Source of the DNA: Paracoccaceae bacterium
Lineage (GTDB): Bacteria; Pseudomonadota; Alphaproteobacteria; Rhodobacterales; Rhodobacteraceae
Reading direction: 5' to 3'
Assembly (NCBI GenBank): GCA_016744015.1
Contig: JADGFD010000001.1
Location: 124,001 to 188,000, forward strand
Length of the DNA: 64,000 nucleotides
This document shows positions 8,065 to 18,818 of the stretch, piece by piece (the stretch's first letter is position 1; each line of letters starts with the position of its first letter). A program made the position numbers and the translations under genes. The notes beneath the pieces are model-generated. The model was not told the origin of the DNA and ran no database searches. It saw nothing but the letters and a program-made list of their open reading frames with translations.

Positions 8065-10262
8065 GCATTTTAAAACGTCTAAGCGCGATTTTCCCTCTTA
8101 TTTTTATCCTGATAACCGCCAGCACGCTTGCCCGCGCCGATGGCCCGCCGCTTTTGCCAAAATTTGTGGCGGAGGTGCCCGCTAGCGAGCTTGTCGAGGG
8201 CGCAACCGCTTATGGTGCCATGCTAGACGCCGCGCCTGTGGTGCCTATCCTGAACGGCTCAGAGCTGCTGGGCTATGCCTATATCACCTCTGATTTTGTT
8301 GGCACCACGGGATATTCCGGCAAGCCCATTCATATGATGGTGGCGATGGACCCAGACGCGAAACTCATTCGCGCCGAGCTGGTAGAGCACCATGAGCCGA
8401 TTGTTTTAATCGGCATTCCTGAGCGTGAAATTCGGGAGATGACGGAAGCTTATGTCGGCATGGATATTGTGGCGGAGGCCGCTGCCGAAGGCGTGGGCCA
8501 TGATGTGGAAATCATCTCCGGCGCGACCGTGACCATTATGATCATTGATGATTCTGTGGTGCGGGCCTCTATTAAAGTCGCGCGCGCGCTGGGCCTTGGC
8601 GGGCTGGATAACAGCGCCGCCGACAGGGGGCCAACCCATGTGCTAAATATGAACGAAACCGAGGTTTATGACTGGGGCACCTTGGTGGGTGACGGCTCCG
8701 TGCGGCGCCTAACCATTGATGTGGGCCAGATTAACGAGGCGTTTATTGCCACCGGTGACCCCCGCGTAGAAAGATACCCCGAGAAAGGTGAGCCGGAGGA
8801 CACCTATATTGACCTCAACCTCGCGCTGGTTTCGGCCCCCGGCATTGGTCTGAGCCTTTTGGGCGAAAACGAATATAATAACCTGACCGCGTGGATGGAA
8901 GAGGGCGATAACGCCATTATGCTGACAGGGCGCGGGATTTACTCGTTTAAAGGCTCGGGCTATGTGCGTGGGGGTATTTTTGACCGGATCCAGCTGGTGC
9001 AAGGTGATATTTCAGTGCGGTTCCGCGATCGGCAAAACCGCCGCATTCGGGTGGTGGCCGCCGAGGGCGCGCCGAGCTTTACCGAGATGGATGTTTTTAA
9101 AATTCCGGCAGATTCGGGCTTTGACCCGACCAAACCTTTCCGCATTCAGCTGCTCACGCTGCGCCCCGTTGGCGCGATTGAGAAGATCTTTCTGACCTAT
9201 GATCTGGGCTACAACCTGCCGCCGCGTTACCTCACCGCACTGGCGGCACCTCAAGCGCCTGTGTTGGAGGAATCCCAGTCTGATGCCGATGCCCGCTCGC
9301 TGCTTTGGCAGCGTATCTGGAAGGGCAAAAAGGTTGAAATCGGGTTGCTGATTGGCATGCTTACCGTGCTGACGGGCGTGTTTTTCTTCCAGTTCCAAGC
9401 CACGCGGCACGCGCGGGCCTTTTACTGGTTCCGCATGAGCTTTCTGGTGGCGACCCTTGGTTTTCTGGGCTTTTCCCAAAACGCCCAGCTTTCGGTGGTA
9501 AACCTGATGGCGCTCGGGGCCTCCCTGCGCGAAGGCTTCGGCTGGGACGCCTTCTTGATGGACCCTTTGGTCTTTATCCTCTGGGTTTCTGTGGCTGTCA
9601 CCATCCTGTTTTGGGGCCGTGGTGGCTATTGTGGCTGGCTCTGCCCGTTTGGCGCTCTGCAAGAAATCACCAACCAGATCGCACGGTTCTTCAAGGTGCC
9701 ACAATGGACCCTGCCTTGGGGCCTGCACGAGCGCCTTTGGCCGCTTAAGTATATGATTTTTCTTGGGTTATTCGGGGTATCTTTGGTCTCGATGTCTCTC
9801 GCGGAAACCTATGCCGAGATCGAACCCTTCAAAACCTCGATCATCCTGAAATTCGCCCGCGAATGGCCCTTTGTGCTGTTCGCCACCGTGATCCTCGGCA
9901 TTGGCTTGTTCATCGAGCGGTTTTATTGCCGCTACCTGTGCCCCTTGGGCGCGGCGCTGGCCATTCCGGGCCGTTTGCGGATGTTTGACTGGCTCAAACG
10001 CTACAAAGAATGCGGCTCGCCGTGCCAGACCTGCGCCAATGAGTGCTTTGTGCAGGCCATTCACCCCACCGGTGAGATTAACCCGAATGAGTGCCTGTCC
10101 TGCCTGCATTGTCAGGTGGATTATCAGGACCACAGTATTTGCCCCGTTGTTATCAAAAAAGACAAACGGCGGGCGAAGATGGCCCAGAGCGGCTCTGACG
10201 CTGCTCTGGACCGATTAACCAACCACCCTAATGCTTCAACTAAGGAGAAGGCTAATGGCTAA
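8061..10262 (+). CDS. nosR: NosR, flavo-iron-sulfur membrane protein of N2O respiration
   Basis: NosR (733 aa) is needed for nosZ expression and electron delivery to N2O reductase. The sequence shows a signal peptide, a periplasmic FMN-binding domain with the flavinylation motif SGAT at 153-156, then several transmembrane helices from about residue 420. Cytoplasmic cysteine motifs follow: CGWLCPFG and CRYLCPLG (CxxxCP pairs), then CxxCxxxC-type ferredoxin clusters ([15 protein letters not shown]). The stop overlaps the nosZ start by 8 bases. NosX downstream is the expected flavin transferase for the SGAT threonine. Confidence 0.97.
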   Translation: MSILKRLSAIFPLIFILITASTLARADGPPLLPKFVAEVPASELVEGATAYGAMLDAAPVVPILNGSELLGYAYITSDFVGTTGYSGKPIHMMVAMDPDAKLIRAELVEHHEPIVLIGIPEREIREMTEAYVGMDIVAEAAAEGVGHDVEIISGATVTIMIIDDSVVRASIKVARALGLGGLDNSAADRGPTHVLNMNETEVYDWGTLVGDGSVRRLTIDVGQINEAFIATGDPRVERYPEKGEPEDTYIDLNLALVSAPGIGLSLLGENEYNNLTAWMEEGDNAIMLTGRGIYSFKGSGYVRGGIFDRIQLVQGDISVRFRDRQNRRIRVVAAEGAPSFTEMDVFKIPADSGFDPTKPFRIQLLTLRPVGAIEKIFLTYDLGYNLPPRYLTALAAPQAPVLEESQSDADARSLLWQRIWKGKKVEIGLLIGMLTVLTGVFFFQFQATRHARAFYWFRMSFLVATLGFLGFSQNAQLSVVNLMALGASLREGFGWDAFLMDPLVFILWVSVAVTILFWGRGGYCGWLCPFGALQEITNQIARFFKVPQWTLPWGLHERLWPLKYMIFLGLFGVSLVSMSLAETYAEIEPFKTSIILKFAREWPFVLFATVILGIGLFIERFYCRYLCPLGAALAIPGRLRMFDWLKRYKECGSPCQTCANECFVQAIHPTGEINPNECLSCLHCQVDYQDHSICPVVIKKDKRRAKMAQSGSDAALDRLTNHPNASTKEKANG

Positions 10263-12165
10263 AGATAACCCAGAAACACACGTAATTAAAGAGGGGCTGA
10301 CACGGCGCGACATGCTTGCCGCACCTGTGGCCATCGGAGCCGTCGGCGCTCTTACCGCCGCCGCCGTTGGCATGGGCGCTGGCCCTGCAATGGCATCCAC
10401 AGCCGAGGCCAATGTGGCTCCCGGTGAGCTTGATGAGTATTACGGCTTTTGGTCTTCTGGCCAAGCGGGTGAAGTGCGCATTATGGGCGTGCCGTCCATG
10501 CGGGAGCTTATGCGCATTCCGGTATTCAACCGTGATTCAGCCACTGGCTGGGGCGACACCAACGAGTCGCTTAAGGTTTTGACTGACGGCTTGATGCCTG
10601 AAACCAAGGAGTTCCTCGCCAAGCGTGGCAAGCGGGACTATGAAAACGGTGATTTGCACCACCCGCATATGTCGTTCACAGATGGCACCTATGATGGCCG
10701 CTTCCTGTTTATGAACGACAAAGCGAACACGCGTATTGCCCGTGTTCGCTGCGATGTGATGAAGTGTGACAAGGTCATCGAGATCCCGAACGCGTCTGAC
10801 ATCCACGGCTTGCGCCCACAAAAATTCCCGCGCACGGGCTACATTTTTGCCAATGGTGAGCACCGCGTGCCGCTGGTAAATGATGGCACCAACATGGACG
10901 CCGTAGAAGACTACGTTTCCATCTTTACTGCCGTTGATGGCGACACCATGGAAATTGCATGGCAGATCACCGTAACCGGTAACCTCGATAACACCGATTG
11001 TGACTATCAGGGCAAATACTGCATGTCCTCTTCCTATAACTCCGAAGGCGCGATTGAGCTTACGGGCATGATGGAAGCCGAGATGGACCACGTTGTGGTC
11101 TTTAACATCGCGCGTATTGAGGCGGCTGTTGAGGCTGGCGAATACGAAGTATATAATGGTGTTAAAGTGCTGGACGGCAAAAAAGGCTCGGCCCTCACCG
11201 CCTATGTGCCTATTCCAAACAGCCCACACGGCGTAAACACCGCGCCAGATGGCAAATACGTTATGGTCAACGGCAAGCTTTCGCCAACCGTTTCGGTTAT
11301 CGAATGGGCTAAGCTGGATGCTGTGTTTGAAGACGGCGCAGACCCGCGCTCGGCTGTTGTGGCTGAGCCTGAGCTGGGCCTCGGCCCGCTCCACACGGCG
11401 TTTAACGGCAAAGGCGAGGCTTACACCACGCTCTTCTTGGACAGCCAAATGGTGCACTGGGATATCGACAAAGCTATTCGCCTTTATAATGGCGAAGACG
11501 TGGATCCGATCATCCAGAAAACCGACGTGATGTATCAGCCGGGCCATAACCACACTTCGATGGGTGAAACCAAAGAGGCCGATGGCAAATGGCTTATCTC
11601 GCTGAACAAGTTCTCTAAAGACCGGTTCTTGAATGCTGGGCCGCTGAAGCCAGAGAATGACCAGTTGCTGAACATCCAAGACGGGGCGCTTGAAGTGGTG
11701 CATGATGGCCCAACATTTGCTGAGCCGCATGACTGTATCATTGTGCGCAGTGATCTTGTGAACCCGCTAAATGCATGGCCGCTGAATGACCCAATGTGGG
11801 CTGATGCGACTGCTCAGGCAGAAGCTGACGGCGTGGTGCTTGGGGATGACAGCAAGGTCATCCGTGAGGGCAACAAGGTTCGGGTTTACATGTGGTCTTC
11901 CGCGCCAACATTCTCGATGGAAGATTTCACTGTGAATCAAGGCGACGAAGTCACGGTCATTATCTCCAACATTGATGATGTAGACGACCTGACCCACGGC
12001 TTTACCCTTGGCAACCACGGCGTTGCTTTTGAGGTTGGCCCGCAGGCTACGGCATCGGTTACCTTCACCGCTGACCGCCCGGGCGTGCACTGGTTCTATT
12101 GCCAGTGGTTCTGCCACGCGCTCCACATGGAGATGCGCGGCCGGATGCTGGTAAACCCTGCATAG
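10255..12165 (+). CDS. nosZ: Nitrous oxide reductase NosZ, Tat-exported clade I
   Basis: Periplasmic copper enzyme reducing N2O to N2, 636 residues. A twin-arginine signal (TRRDML followed by a hydrophobic stretch ending PAMA) marks clade I. The seven-bladed propeller shows histidine motifs for CuZ ([36 protein letters not shown]). The C-terminal cupredoxin holds Cu[15 protein letters not shown]. Start 10255 is chosen because AAGGAGAAG lies just upstream; the in-frame ATG at 10231 has no such site. Its accessory genes follow in order. Confidence 0.98.
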   Translation: MAKDNPETHVIKEGLTRRDMLAAPVAIGAVGALTAAAVGMGAGPAMASTAEANVAPGELDEYYGFWSSGQAGEVRIMGVPSMRELMRIPVFNRDSATGWGDTNESLKVLTDGLMPETKEFLAKRGKRDYENGDLHHPHMSFTDGTYDGRFLFMNDKANTRIARVRCDVMKCDKVIEIPNASDIHGLRPQKFPRTGYIFANGEHRVPLVNDGTNMDAVEDYVSIFTAVDGDTMEIAWQITVTGNLDNTDCDYQGKYCMSSSYNSEGAIELTGMMEAEMDHVVVFNIARIEAAVEAGEYEVYNGVKVLDGKKGSALTAYVPIPNSPHGVNTAPDGKYVMVNGKLSPTVSVIEWAKLDAVFEDGADPRSAVVAEPELGLGPLHTAFNGKGEAYTTLFLDSQMVHWDIDKAIRLYNGEDVDPIIQKTDVMYQPGHNHTSMGETKEADGKWLISLNKFSKDRFLNAGPLKPENDQLLNIQDGALEVVHDGPTFAEPHDCIIVRSDLVNPLNAWPLNDPMWADATAQAEADGVVLGDDSKVIREGNKVRVYMWSSAPTFSMEDFTVNQGDEVTVIISNIDDVDDLTHGFTLGNHGVAFEVGPQATASVTFTADRPGVHWFYCQWFCHALHMEMRGRMLVNPA

Positions 12166-12173
12166 GCGCTGAC

Positions 12174-13427
12174 ATGATCCGCGCGCTTGCATTCCTTATC
12201 TCTGTGCTTCCGGCCTTGGCCGGTGCCGAAGAGGTGGCCGTGCCACCGGAAGCGGGCGCGCTGCTTATGGCGATTGAAAATGCGGGGGCGGGGGATACCC
12301 TCCGCCTCAGCGAAAACGCCCTCTATGAAGGGCCGATCGAGATTGCTATACCGCTGACGATACTCGGCAACGGGGCCACGATTGATGGCCTAGGCGAGGG
12401 TTCGGTGATTACCGTAACCGCTGAGGGCGTGACCCTGCGCGGCCTTACGGTGCTCGGCTCTGGCTCGGGCGGCGAGGGCTTGGATGCGGGCATAACGCTG
12501 AGCAAAACCGCCCATGGGGCGGTGGTAGAAGGCAACCGTGTGTTGCTGAATTTGGTCGGCATTGATGTGCACGGCGCAGAGGATTCGCTGATTGCCCATA
12601 ATTATATCGAGGGCCGCCAAGATAGGCGGATGAACGACCGTGGTAACGGCATTTACATCTGGAATGCACCGGGCACACGGGTGGTCGGCAATGACGTGCG
12701 CTATGGGCGCGACGGGGTGTTTGTGAACGTCTCGGGCAATAACGAATTTATAGGCAACCGCTTTCGTGACCTGCGCTTTGCCGTGCATTATATGTATGCC
12801 AACAACTCGGTGGTGTCGGGCAATATTTCCGAGGGCAACCACCTCGGCTATGCGATTATGTATTCCGACCGCGTGCGGATTGAGGGGAATTACTCGCTCA
12901 ATGATCGAGACCACGGTATTATGATGAACTATACAAACAAGGGCGAAGTGCTGAATAACACCATCCGCCAAGGCGGCGAAAAATGTGTGTTTATTTATAA
13001 TGCCCACCGTAACCGCTTTGCTGGCAATAGCTTTGAAGGCTGCCAGATAGGCATTCACTTTACCGCCGGCTCCGAGCGCAATAGTTTCAGCGGCAACGGC
13101 TTTATCGGCAACCGCACGCAGGTTAAATATGTTGGCTCAACTTGGGTGGAGTGGAGCGAGGATGGCGTGGGAAATTACTGGTCCGACCACACAGCTTATG
13201 ATCTGAATGCAGACGGCATCGCCGATACGGCCTATCGCCCGAATGATGTTATGGACCAAGTGCTCTGGAGCCAACCCGCCGCCAAATCATTGCTTGGTTC
13301 GCCCGCTGTGCAGCTCATCCGCTGGTCGCAATCGGCCTTTCCGGCCCTTTTGCCCGGCGGCGTGATAGATAGCGCCCCGCTGATGCAGCCCAATTTCCCC
13401 GAAATCCCCGTATGGGAGAATATGTAA
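12174..13427 (+). CDS. nosD: NosD, periplasmic beta-helix copper-site assembly protein
   Basis: 417 residues with a cleavable signal peptide (MIRALAFLISVLPALAGAEE) and then right-handed beta-helix (CASH) repeats with regular N/G turns, such as GNGIYIWNAPGTRVVGN and NDRDHGIMMNY. NosD works with the NosFY ABC transporter in building the NosZ copper-sulfur centre. ATG 12174 gives the signal peptide; an upstream extension would run into nosZ. The stop overlaps the nosF start by one base (TAATG). Confidence 0.95.
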   Translation: MIRALAFLISVLPALAGAEEVAVPPEAGALLMAIENAGAGDTLRLSENALYEGPIEIAIPLTILGNGATIDGLGEGSVITVTAEGVTLRGLTVLGSGSGGEGLDAGITLSKTAHGAVVEGNRVLLNLVGIDVHGAEDSLIAHNYIEGRQDRRMNDRGNGIYIWNAPGTRVVGNDVRYGRDGVFVNVSGNNEFIGNRFRDLRFAVHYMYANNSVVSGNISEGNHLGYAIMYSDRVRIEGNYSLNDRDHGIMMNYTNKGEVLNNTIRQGGEKCVFIYNAHRNRFAGNSFEGCQIGIHFTAGSERNSFSGNGFIGNRTQVKYVGSTWVEWSEDGVGNYWSDHTAYDLNADGIADTAYRPNDVMDQVLWSQPAAKSLLGSPAVQLIRWSQSAFPALLPGGVIDSAPLMQPNFPEIPVWENM

Positions 13428-14326
13428 TGACCGTTCTTGGCATTGAAAATGTCTCAAAATCTTATGGCGAGGTGCACTCGGTGCAAGGCGTCAGCCTAAA
13501 CCTTGGCGAAGGAGAGCGCGTGGCGCTGCTCGGCCATAACGGCGCGGGTAAAACCACGCTGATGCGCATGGTTTTAGGCCTCACCCCGCTAACCTCTGGC
13601 AGCATTCAGGTGCTGGGCATGCCCCCCGGCTCCCGCAAAGCCCGTGCGGCGATTGGCTTTTTGCCCGAAAGCGTGGCCTTTCACGGCGCGCTTACCGGCC
13701 GCGAGCAGCTGCACCATTTTGCGCGGCTTAAAGGCGTGAAGCGGCGCGTAGCAGATGACCTGCTGGAGCGCGTCGGCCTCACGCACGCGATGAACCGCAA
13801 AATCCGCACTTATTCCAAAGGCATGCGGCAGCGCGTTGGCCTCGCCCAAGCCCTGCTTGGCCAGCCGAGGCTGGCCTTGCTTGACGAGCCAACTTCGGGC
13901 CTCGACCCGATTTCACGCCACGAGTTTTATGACATCGTGGACGACCTCGCCAAAACCGGCACGGCGGTGCTGCTCTCGTCTCACGCGCTCACCGAGCTGG
14001 AAAGCCGGACAGACCGGATTGCCATTATGTCCAAAGGCCACCTGCTGGCCAATGATAGCCTGAGTAACCTGCGCAAGGCAGCCCGCCTGCCAATTCAGGT
14101 TCGCGTGAAAGCCACAGCGGAAACCGCTGATGATATGGCCGCGCGCCTTGGTGGCTCGCGGGTAAACGGCGCGTCTGTTGCGCTTGAAGTGCAGCAAGAA
14201 GGCAAGGTTTCACTGCTCGGGCAAATCACTGGCCTTGGCGACCTCGTTAAAGATATTGACGTGACGCCCGCCAGCCTTGAAGAGCTTTACCGGCATTACT
14301 CCGTGCCAAAACAGGAGGGGAAATAA
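13427..14326 (+). CDS. nosF: NosF, ABC transporter ATPase
   Basis: ATP-binding subunit (299 aa) of the NosDFY system. Walker A GHNGAGKTT, signature YSKGMRQRVGLAQAL and Walker B LALLDEPTSGLDP are intact. The start at 13427 follows GGGAGAA at 13414-13420, which lies at the end of nosD. The stop overlaps nosY (TAATG). It is thought to energise supply of a sulfur species or otherwise drive maturation of CuZ. Confidence 0.96.
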   Translation: MTVLGIENVSKSYGEVHSVQGVSLNLGEGERVALLGHNGAGKTTLMRMVLGLTPLTSGSIQVLGMPPGSRKARAAIGFLPESVAFHGALTGREQLHHFARLKGVKRRVADDLLERVGLTHAMNRKIRTYSKGMRQRVGLAQALLGQPRLALLDEPTSGLDPISRHEFYDIVDDLAKTGTAVLLSSHALTELESRTDRIAIMSKGHLLANDSLSNLRKAARLPIQVRVKATAETADDMAARLGGSRVNGASVALEVQQEGKVSLLGQITGLGDLVKDIDVTPASLEELYRHYSVPKQEGK

Positions 14327-15144
14327 TGTCCAGCATCGCCATCGCCCGCATAGAGCTGCTGATTGCGCGCCGCAATATGTGGGTGTTCACATCCCTCATC
14401 CTGATGGGCCTGTTTTCCTCGGTGCTCACGCTCGCTGGCGGTGCGCCCACCGGCACGCTGGGCGTTGACCCTTTGCTGATCGCCACCACTTCCATCACCA
14501 CCCTTTCGGTTTACCTCATCCCGCTCATCGGCCTGCTGCTTTCCTTTGACGCCATCGCGGGCGAAGCCGAGCGCGGCACCCTTGCGCTTAGCCTTACCTA
14601 CCCGCTTTCGCGTGGTGAAATCCTGCTTGGCAAGTTCCTCGCGCACCTTGTGGTGCTGGGCTTTGCTGTGGCCGTTGGGCTGGCCCTCACCGCGGGCCTC
14701 ACTATCTGGAAATACGGTAGCGCGGACCTGAACTACCTGCCCCTCCTCAAACTTTTCGCCACCTCGCTCGCCCTCGGCGCGGCTTTTCTCGGTATCGGCT
14801 ACACCATCTCGGCGCTCGCTAAGCAAACCGGCGTTGCTTCAGGCATCGTCATCATCGTCTGGCTTATCTGCGTGGTGCTCTATGATCTCGGGCTTCTGGG
14901 CGCGCTTGTCGCCGATGGCGGTGGCACCTTCACAAAAACCATTTTCCCATGGCTGCTGGTCGCCAACCCCGCTGACGCTTTCCGCCTCATCAACATGCCC
15001 ACCGACACCGTATCCACGCTCGCCACCGGCCTTGGTGCCGCGGGCCAAGCCTCGGGCTTTGCCCCGCAGCTCGCCTCGCTGCTGCTCTGGCCCATCTTTG
15101 CCCTTGGCCTCGCTTGGGGCGCCTTCCGGAGGATTGAACCATGA
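14326..15144 (+). CDS. nosY: NosY, ABC-2 type permease
   Basis: 272 residues with six hydrophobic segments typical of ABC-2 permeases, and the cytoplasmic motif GEAERGTLALSLTYPLSRGE that couples to the ATPase. Partner of NosF and NosD. The stop overlaps the nosL ATG by 4 bases. Confidence 0.95.
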   Translation: MSSIAIARIELLIARRNMWVFTSLILMGLFSSVLTLAGGAPTGTLGVDPLLIATTSITTLSVYLIPLIGLLLSFDAIAGEAERGTLALSLTYPLSRGEILLGKFLAHLVVLGFAVAVGLALTAGLTIWKYGSADLNYLPLLKLFATSLALGAAFLGIGYTISALAKQTGVASGIVIIVWLICVVLYDLGLLGALVADGGGTFTKTIFPWLLVANPADAFRLINMPTDTVSTLATGLGAAGQASGFAPQLASLLLWPIFALGLAWGAFRRIEP

Positions 15145-15656
15145 TAAAATGGTCGCTTTTGGCGCTGGCCCTGCTGGCTGGTTGTGATGATGAGGTCAGC
15201 CGCGCGCTGCCCGCGCCGATGACGCTCAATGACGAAGCCGCTGGCTATTATTGCCAGATGGTTATTCTGGAGCATCAAGGCCCCAAGGGCCAGCTTTTCC
15301 TTGAGGGCATGATCGCGCCCTTGTGGTTTTCGCAGGTGCGCGACGGCCTCGCTTACCTGAAATCGCCTGAACAAGAGGGCGAGATTGTTGTGCTTTATGT
15401 CAATGATATGGGCAAAGCTGTGAGCTATACCGAGCCGGGAGCCGACAACTGGATAGACGCAAAAGACGCGTTTTATGTGGTAGGGTCCGATGCTATAGGT
15501 GGCATGGGCGCGCCCGAGCTGGTGCCCTTTGGCAGCGCTGAAAAAGCCCAAGAATTTGCCGCTATTCATGGCGGCACTGTGCAAAAACTTGAAGATATTT
15601 CTGCCGAAACTGTGCTTTCCCCCGTAGAGCTTGATTTGGCCATTCCGGAGAATTGA
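15141..15656 (+). CDS. nosL: NosL, copper-binding lipoprotein
   Basis: 171-residue lipoprotein: the signal ends in a lipobox (LLAGC), so it is anchored in the membrane facing the periplasm. YYCQM near residue 36 supplies the Cys and Met of the Cu(I) site known in NosL, which delivers copper to NosZ. Its neighbours are nosY and nosX; the stop is next to the nosX start. Confidence 0.95.
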   Translation: MIKWSLLALALLAGCDDEVSRALPAPMTLNDEAAGYYCQMVILEHQGPKGQLFLEGMIAPLWFSQVRDGLAYLKSPEQEGEIVVLYVNDMGKAVSYTEPGADNWIDAKDAFYVVGSDAIGGMGAPELVPFGSAEKAQEFAAIHGGTVQKLEDISAETVLSPVELDLAIPEN

Positions 15657-15658
15657 AT

Positions 15659-16552
15659 ATGACCACCCGTCGCCGTTTTCTAACCATCCTTGCGGGCGCT
15701 GCTGTGCTGCCCACGCTCACCAATGCCGCCGCCCGCTGGCAGGGCATTGCGCTAGGGGCCAAGGCGCAAATCATTCTTGACCACCCCGATGCTGACGCGT
15801 TAATTGCCAGCGCCGTGGCTGAAATTAGCCGCCTTGAACGGCTGTTTAGCCTGCATCAAGATAGCCAGCTTACGCGCCTTAACGCGGCCGGCAGCTTGGC
15901 CAACCCTGCGCCCGAAATGCTGGAGCTTCTGTCGGTTTGCGGCGCTGTAAACGCCCGCACAGGTGGCGCGTTTGACCCCACAATCCAGCCGCTTTGGGCG
16001 CTTTATGCCGAAAGCTTTGCCGCAGGCACCGCGCCAAGTGCCGCACAGGTTTCCGCGCGCAATATAGGCTGGGAGCACCTGCGCTTTTCCCCGGCTGAAA
16101 TTGGCTTTGCCCAGCCTGACATGGCGCTCACCCTTAACGGCATAGCCCAAGGCTACATTGCCGACAAGGTTGCTGCGCTTTTCCGTGCGAAAGGCGTGGA
16201 AAATGTGCTGATAGATACCGGTGAGATCATGGCGTTAGGGCTTGCCCCCAACGGCGCGGCTTGGCCTGTAACTCTTGGTCATTCCGGCGGGGAAATTACA
16301 CCACTCAGCAATGCCGCGATTGCCACCTCGGCTCCGCTTGGCACCAGCTTTGATACCGCCGCCAGTGTTGGGCATATCCTTGACCCCCGCAGCGGGCAGC
16401 CCGGTGGGCAATGGGCGCAAGTCAGCGTCACCGCCAGCACTGCCGCCCTCGCGGACGGGCTTTCAACCGCCTTTTGCCTTATGAGCGCTGCCGAGATAAA
16501 GGCCGCCGGCGAAGGTGGTGTGTATGGGGTTGTGACCACAGACATGGCCTAA
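15659..16552 (+). CDS. nosX: NosX, ApbE-type FMN transferase
   Basis: 297 residues with a twin-arginine signal (TTRRRFLTILAGAA). The ApbE fold shows the LNGIAQGYIADKV and VENVLIDTGEIMALG motifs, plus the C-terminal STAALADGLSTAFCLM. Expected reaction: transfer of FMN from FAD to the SGAT threonine of NosR. ATG 15659 is chosen over the TTG at 15653, which overlaps the nosL stop. Last gene of the nos operon. Confidence 0.93.
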   Translation: MTTRRRFLTILAGAAVLPTLTNAAARWQGIALGAKAQIILDHPDADALIASAVAEISRLERLFSLHQDSQLTRLNAAGSLANPAPEMLELLSVCGAVNARTGGAFDPTIQPLWALYAESFAAGTAPSAAQVSARNIGWEHLRFSPAEIGFAQPDMALTLNGIAQGYIADKVAALFRAKGVENVLIDTGEIMALGLAPNGAAWPVTLGHSGGEITPLSNAAIATSAPLGTSFDTAASVGHILDPRSGQPGGQWAQVSVTASTAALADGLSTAFCLMSAAEIKAAGEGGVYGVVTTDMA

Positions 16553-16715
16553 CTAGGCGGCCTGTGGTTTTGACTGGCGCAAATGTTAGATGCTTTCCAA
16601 ATTGAATGACGTGGCCGTCAATCAATCTGGAGTATAGCTGAATTGTCTAGTAGCGCACGATGGCCTCGGCACAGGGCCATCGGTGTTAAGGTTATTCATA
16701 TTTTCGGACAACACA

Positions 16716-16850
16716 GTGAAGCTATTCTCTATAGCAACTGCCGCAAGCCTTGGATTTGCTTCAATCGCAGGGGCTGGCAGCTTTGGCCCTGCATCTTCCT
16801 CGGCAATAACCGAAGCGGATTTTTGTGGGTGCCGAATAGCTGATGCGTGA
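16716..16850 (+). CDS. Possible small secreted peptide (44 aa) or gene remnant
   Basis: In the 451-base gap between nosX and tldD a GTG-started frame encodes 44 residues: a signal-peptide-like N-terminus (VKLFSIATAASLGFASIAGA) and a short tail containing CGC. No convincing ribosome site was seen. It may be a real short secreted peptide or the stub of a lost secreted protein. I see no other feature in this gap. Confidence 0.25.
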   Translation: MKLFSIATAASLGFASIAGAGSFGPASSSAITEADFCGCRIADA

Positions 16851-17003
16851 CATATCAACCAAAAATGCAAGCGTTATTCGGTTTGGCGGCAACATTGACA
16901 GCGCGCCCCTTTGCGCCGGGATCAAGTTCTAATTAATTTTGGCCACCCCGTTGCCCCAGCGCCCCCAAGCCGCCATATTAAGGCAAACGCTTAGGAGCCG
17001 CTT

Positions 17004-18425
17004 ATGTCAGACATCCCCTTCCGCCCGCTTGAATCCACGCTGGACCCAGACGCCGCTTTGCGCGTGCTGCGGGAGACCGTTTCAGGCGGGCATGATGGCG
17101 AGTTGTTTTTGGAGCGAAAACGCTCTGAAACGCTGGTTTTCGATGATGGCAACCTGAAAAACGCCAGTTTTGATGCCGGAGAGGGTTTTGGCCTCCGCGC
17201 AATAAATGGGGAAACTGCGGCCTATGCGCATTCCTCCGAGATCAGCATGTCCTCGCTCAACCGCGCTGCTGAAACGGCGCGGCTGGCGATTGGGGCGGGG
17301 GGCGGCACCTTGGCGGATGCCCCTGCCAAAACCAACCAGCGGCTTTATACCGAGGCCGACCCGATCACCGATGCGCCCTTTGCGCTGAAGGTCGAAACTC
17401 TAAAAGAGATTAATGATTTTGCCCGCGGGCTGGATAGCCGCGTGGTGCAGGTTTCGGCCACGCTCGGGGCCTCATTGCAGGAGGTTGAGATTCTGCGACC
17501 CGAGGGCGACATCTTGCGCGATGTCCGCCCGATGACCGTTCTTTACGTGTCTGTTACCGTTGAGAAAGACGGGCGGCGTGAGGCGGGCAGCCACGGCTCC
17601 GGCGGACGCTCCAAAATTGGCCTGCTGCTTGATGCCGCGCATTGGAAATCGGCCACCCGTGAGGCGCTGCGGATAGCCCTGATAAACCTCGAAGCACAAG
17701 ATGCCCCCGCGGGCATTATGGATGTAGCGCTGGGGAATGGCTGGCCGGGTATCCTGCTGCACGAGGCCATTGGACACGGGTTGGAAGGCGACTTTAACCG
17801 CAAAGAAACCAGTGCTTTTGCCGGCCTTATGGGCAAACAAGTGGCTGCCAAAGGCGTAACCGTGGTCGATGACGGCACAATCCCAGATCGTCGCGGCTCT
17901 ATTAGCTTTGATGACGAAGGTACGCCAAGCCAAAGGAATGTGCTGATCGAGGACGGCATTTTGGTCGGCTACATGCAAGACCGCCAAAACGCTCGCTTGA
18001 TGGATGTGCCAGCCACAGGTAACGGGCGGCGGCAAAGCTATGCCCACGCGCCAATGCCACGGATGACCAACACGGTCATGGAAAGCGGGGCGGCGACACC
18101 CGCGGACGTGATTAAGGAAATTAAAGACGGGATTTACGCGGTGAATTTTTCAGGGGGGCAAGTGGACATTACCAACGGCAAATTCGTGTTTAGTTGCACG
18201 GAGGCTTATAAGGTTGAGAACGGTGAGGTTAAATATCCTGTCAAAGGTGCTACTTTGATCGGTGATGGCCCCTCGGCCCTTCGTCGGGTCCGTGCTATCG
18301 GGAATGATAGCGCCATGGACCCGGGCATAGGCTCCTGCGGTAAAGCCGGGCAAACCGTGCCCGTTGGCGTTGGCCAGCCAACGCTCCTGATTGGTGGGCT
18401 TACGGTGGGGGGCTCGGCTGGATAG
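17004..18425 (+). CDS. tldD: TldD-family metalloprotease
   Basis: 473 residues of the TldD/PmbA family, which processes peptides such as microcin precursors and antitoxins. The zinc motif is LLHEAIGHGLEGDF (HExxxH), near residue 251, and the family's glycine-rich C-terminus (GSCGKAGQTVPVGVGQP) is present. AGGAG at 16992 precedes the ATG. The gene lies between the nos and cta clusters, an arrangement common next to ctaC in this group. Confidence 0.95.
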   Translation: MSDIPFRPLESTLDPDAALRVLRETVSGGHDGELFLERKRSETLVFDDGNLKNASFDAGEGFGLRAINGETAAYAHSSEISMSSLNRAAETARLAIGAGGGTLADAPAKTNQRLYTEADPITDAPFALKVETLKEINDFARGLDSRVVQVSATLGASLQEVEILRPEGDILRDVRPMTVLYVSVTVEKDGRREAGSHGSGGRSKIGLLLDAAHWKSATREALRIALINLEAQDAPAGIMDVALGNGWPGILLHEAIGHGLEGDFNRKETSAFAGLMGKQVAAKGVTVVDDGTIPDRRGSISFDDEGTPSQRNVLIEDGILVGYMQDRQNARLMDVPATGNGRRQSYAHAPMPRMTNTVMESGAATPADVIKEIKDGIYAVNFSGGQVDITNGKFVFSCTEAYKVENGEVKYPVKGATLIGDGPSALRRVRAIGNDSAMDPGIGSCGKAGQTVPVGVGQPTLLIGGLTVGGSAG

Positions 18426-18442
18426 CCTGACCCTTAAGCCTT

Positions 18443-18476
18443 GCGGGCCGTGGCCTCGGCTTTGCCTCGGTGGCGG
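18443..18476 (-). repeat. Degenerate fragment of the intergenic repeat family
   Basis: Read on the minus strand this stretch begins CCGAGGCAAAGCCGAGGCC and continues ACGGCC, matching the start of the repeat copies at 27681 and 35007. The rest of the unit is not recognisable. The 390-base gap it lies in otherwise holds only the ctaC promoter region. Confidence 0.4.
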
Positions 18477-18727
18477 CGCGGCGCGGATGCAGCCTCGCCA
18501 AACAGACAAGAGGTCGCGCGCCGCTTGTTGATATGCAGTTTGATCAGATAAATGCCATGTCAGGCTTTCTTAAGTGAGTCGAGCGCGGTGATGCAATGCC
18601 CTAAAAGGAAGCGTTCACTTACTGTATTTATTCTTAAGAGTGACAAAACCTATTCTTTTGCTGAATTTTTTCTATTTCGCGGCTGAATGCCGCAAACGAA
18701 TATCTTGTTATCTGGGCTGTAATATGA

Positions 18728-18741
18728 TTGATCTATGTCAA
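18728..18741 (+). promoter_or_regulatory. FNR-type box upstream of ctaC
   Basis: TTGAT-CTAT-GTCAA has the same half-sites as the box in front of nosC. It lies 78 bases upstream of the ctaC start. Oxygen-responsive control of the aa3 oxidase genes is likely; activation versus repression cannot be told from sequence. Confidence 0.6.
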
Positions 18742-18818
18742 CTTTATGACTGGCGACTCCCCTAATGGGGGGTCGCAACAAATATCGCGCAACAAGTGCG
18801 GATGAACTGGGGACTATA

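Noticed and set aside
10537..11730. 397-residue open frame antisense to nosZ
   Set aside because: Strong NosZ motifs are on the plus strand; the antisense frame has no family features and follows from GC-biased codons.
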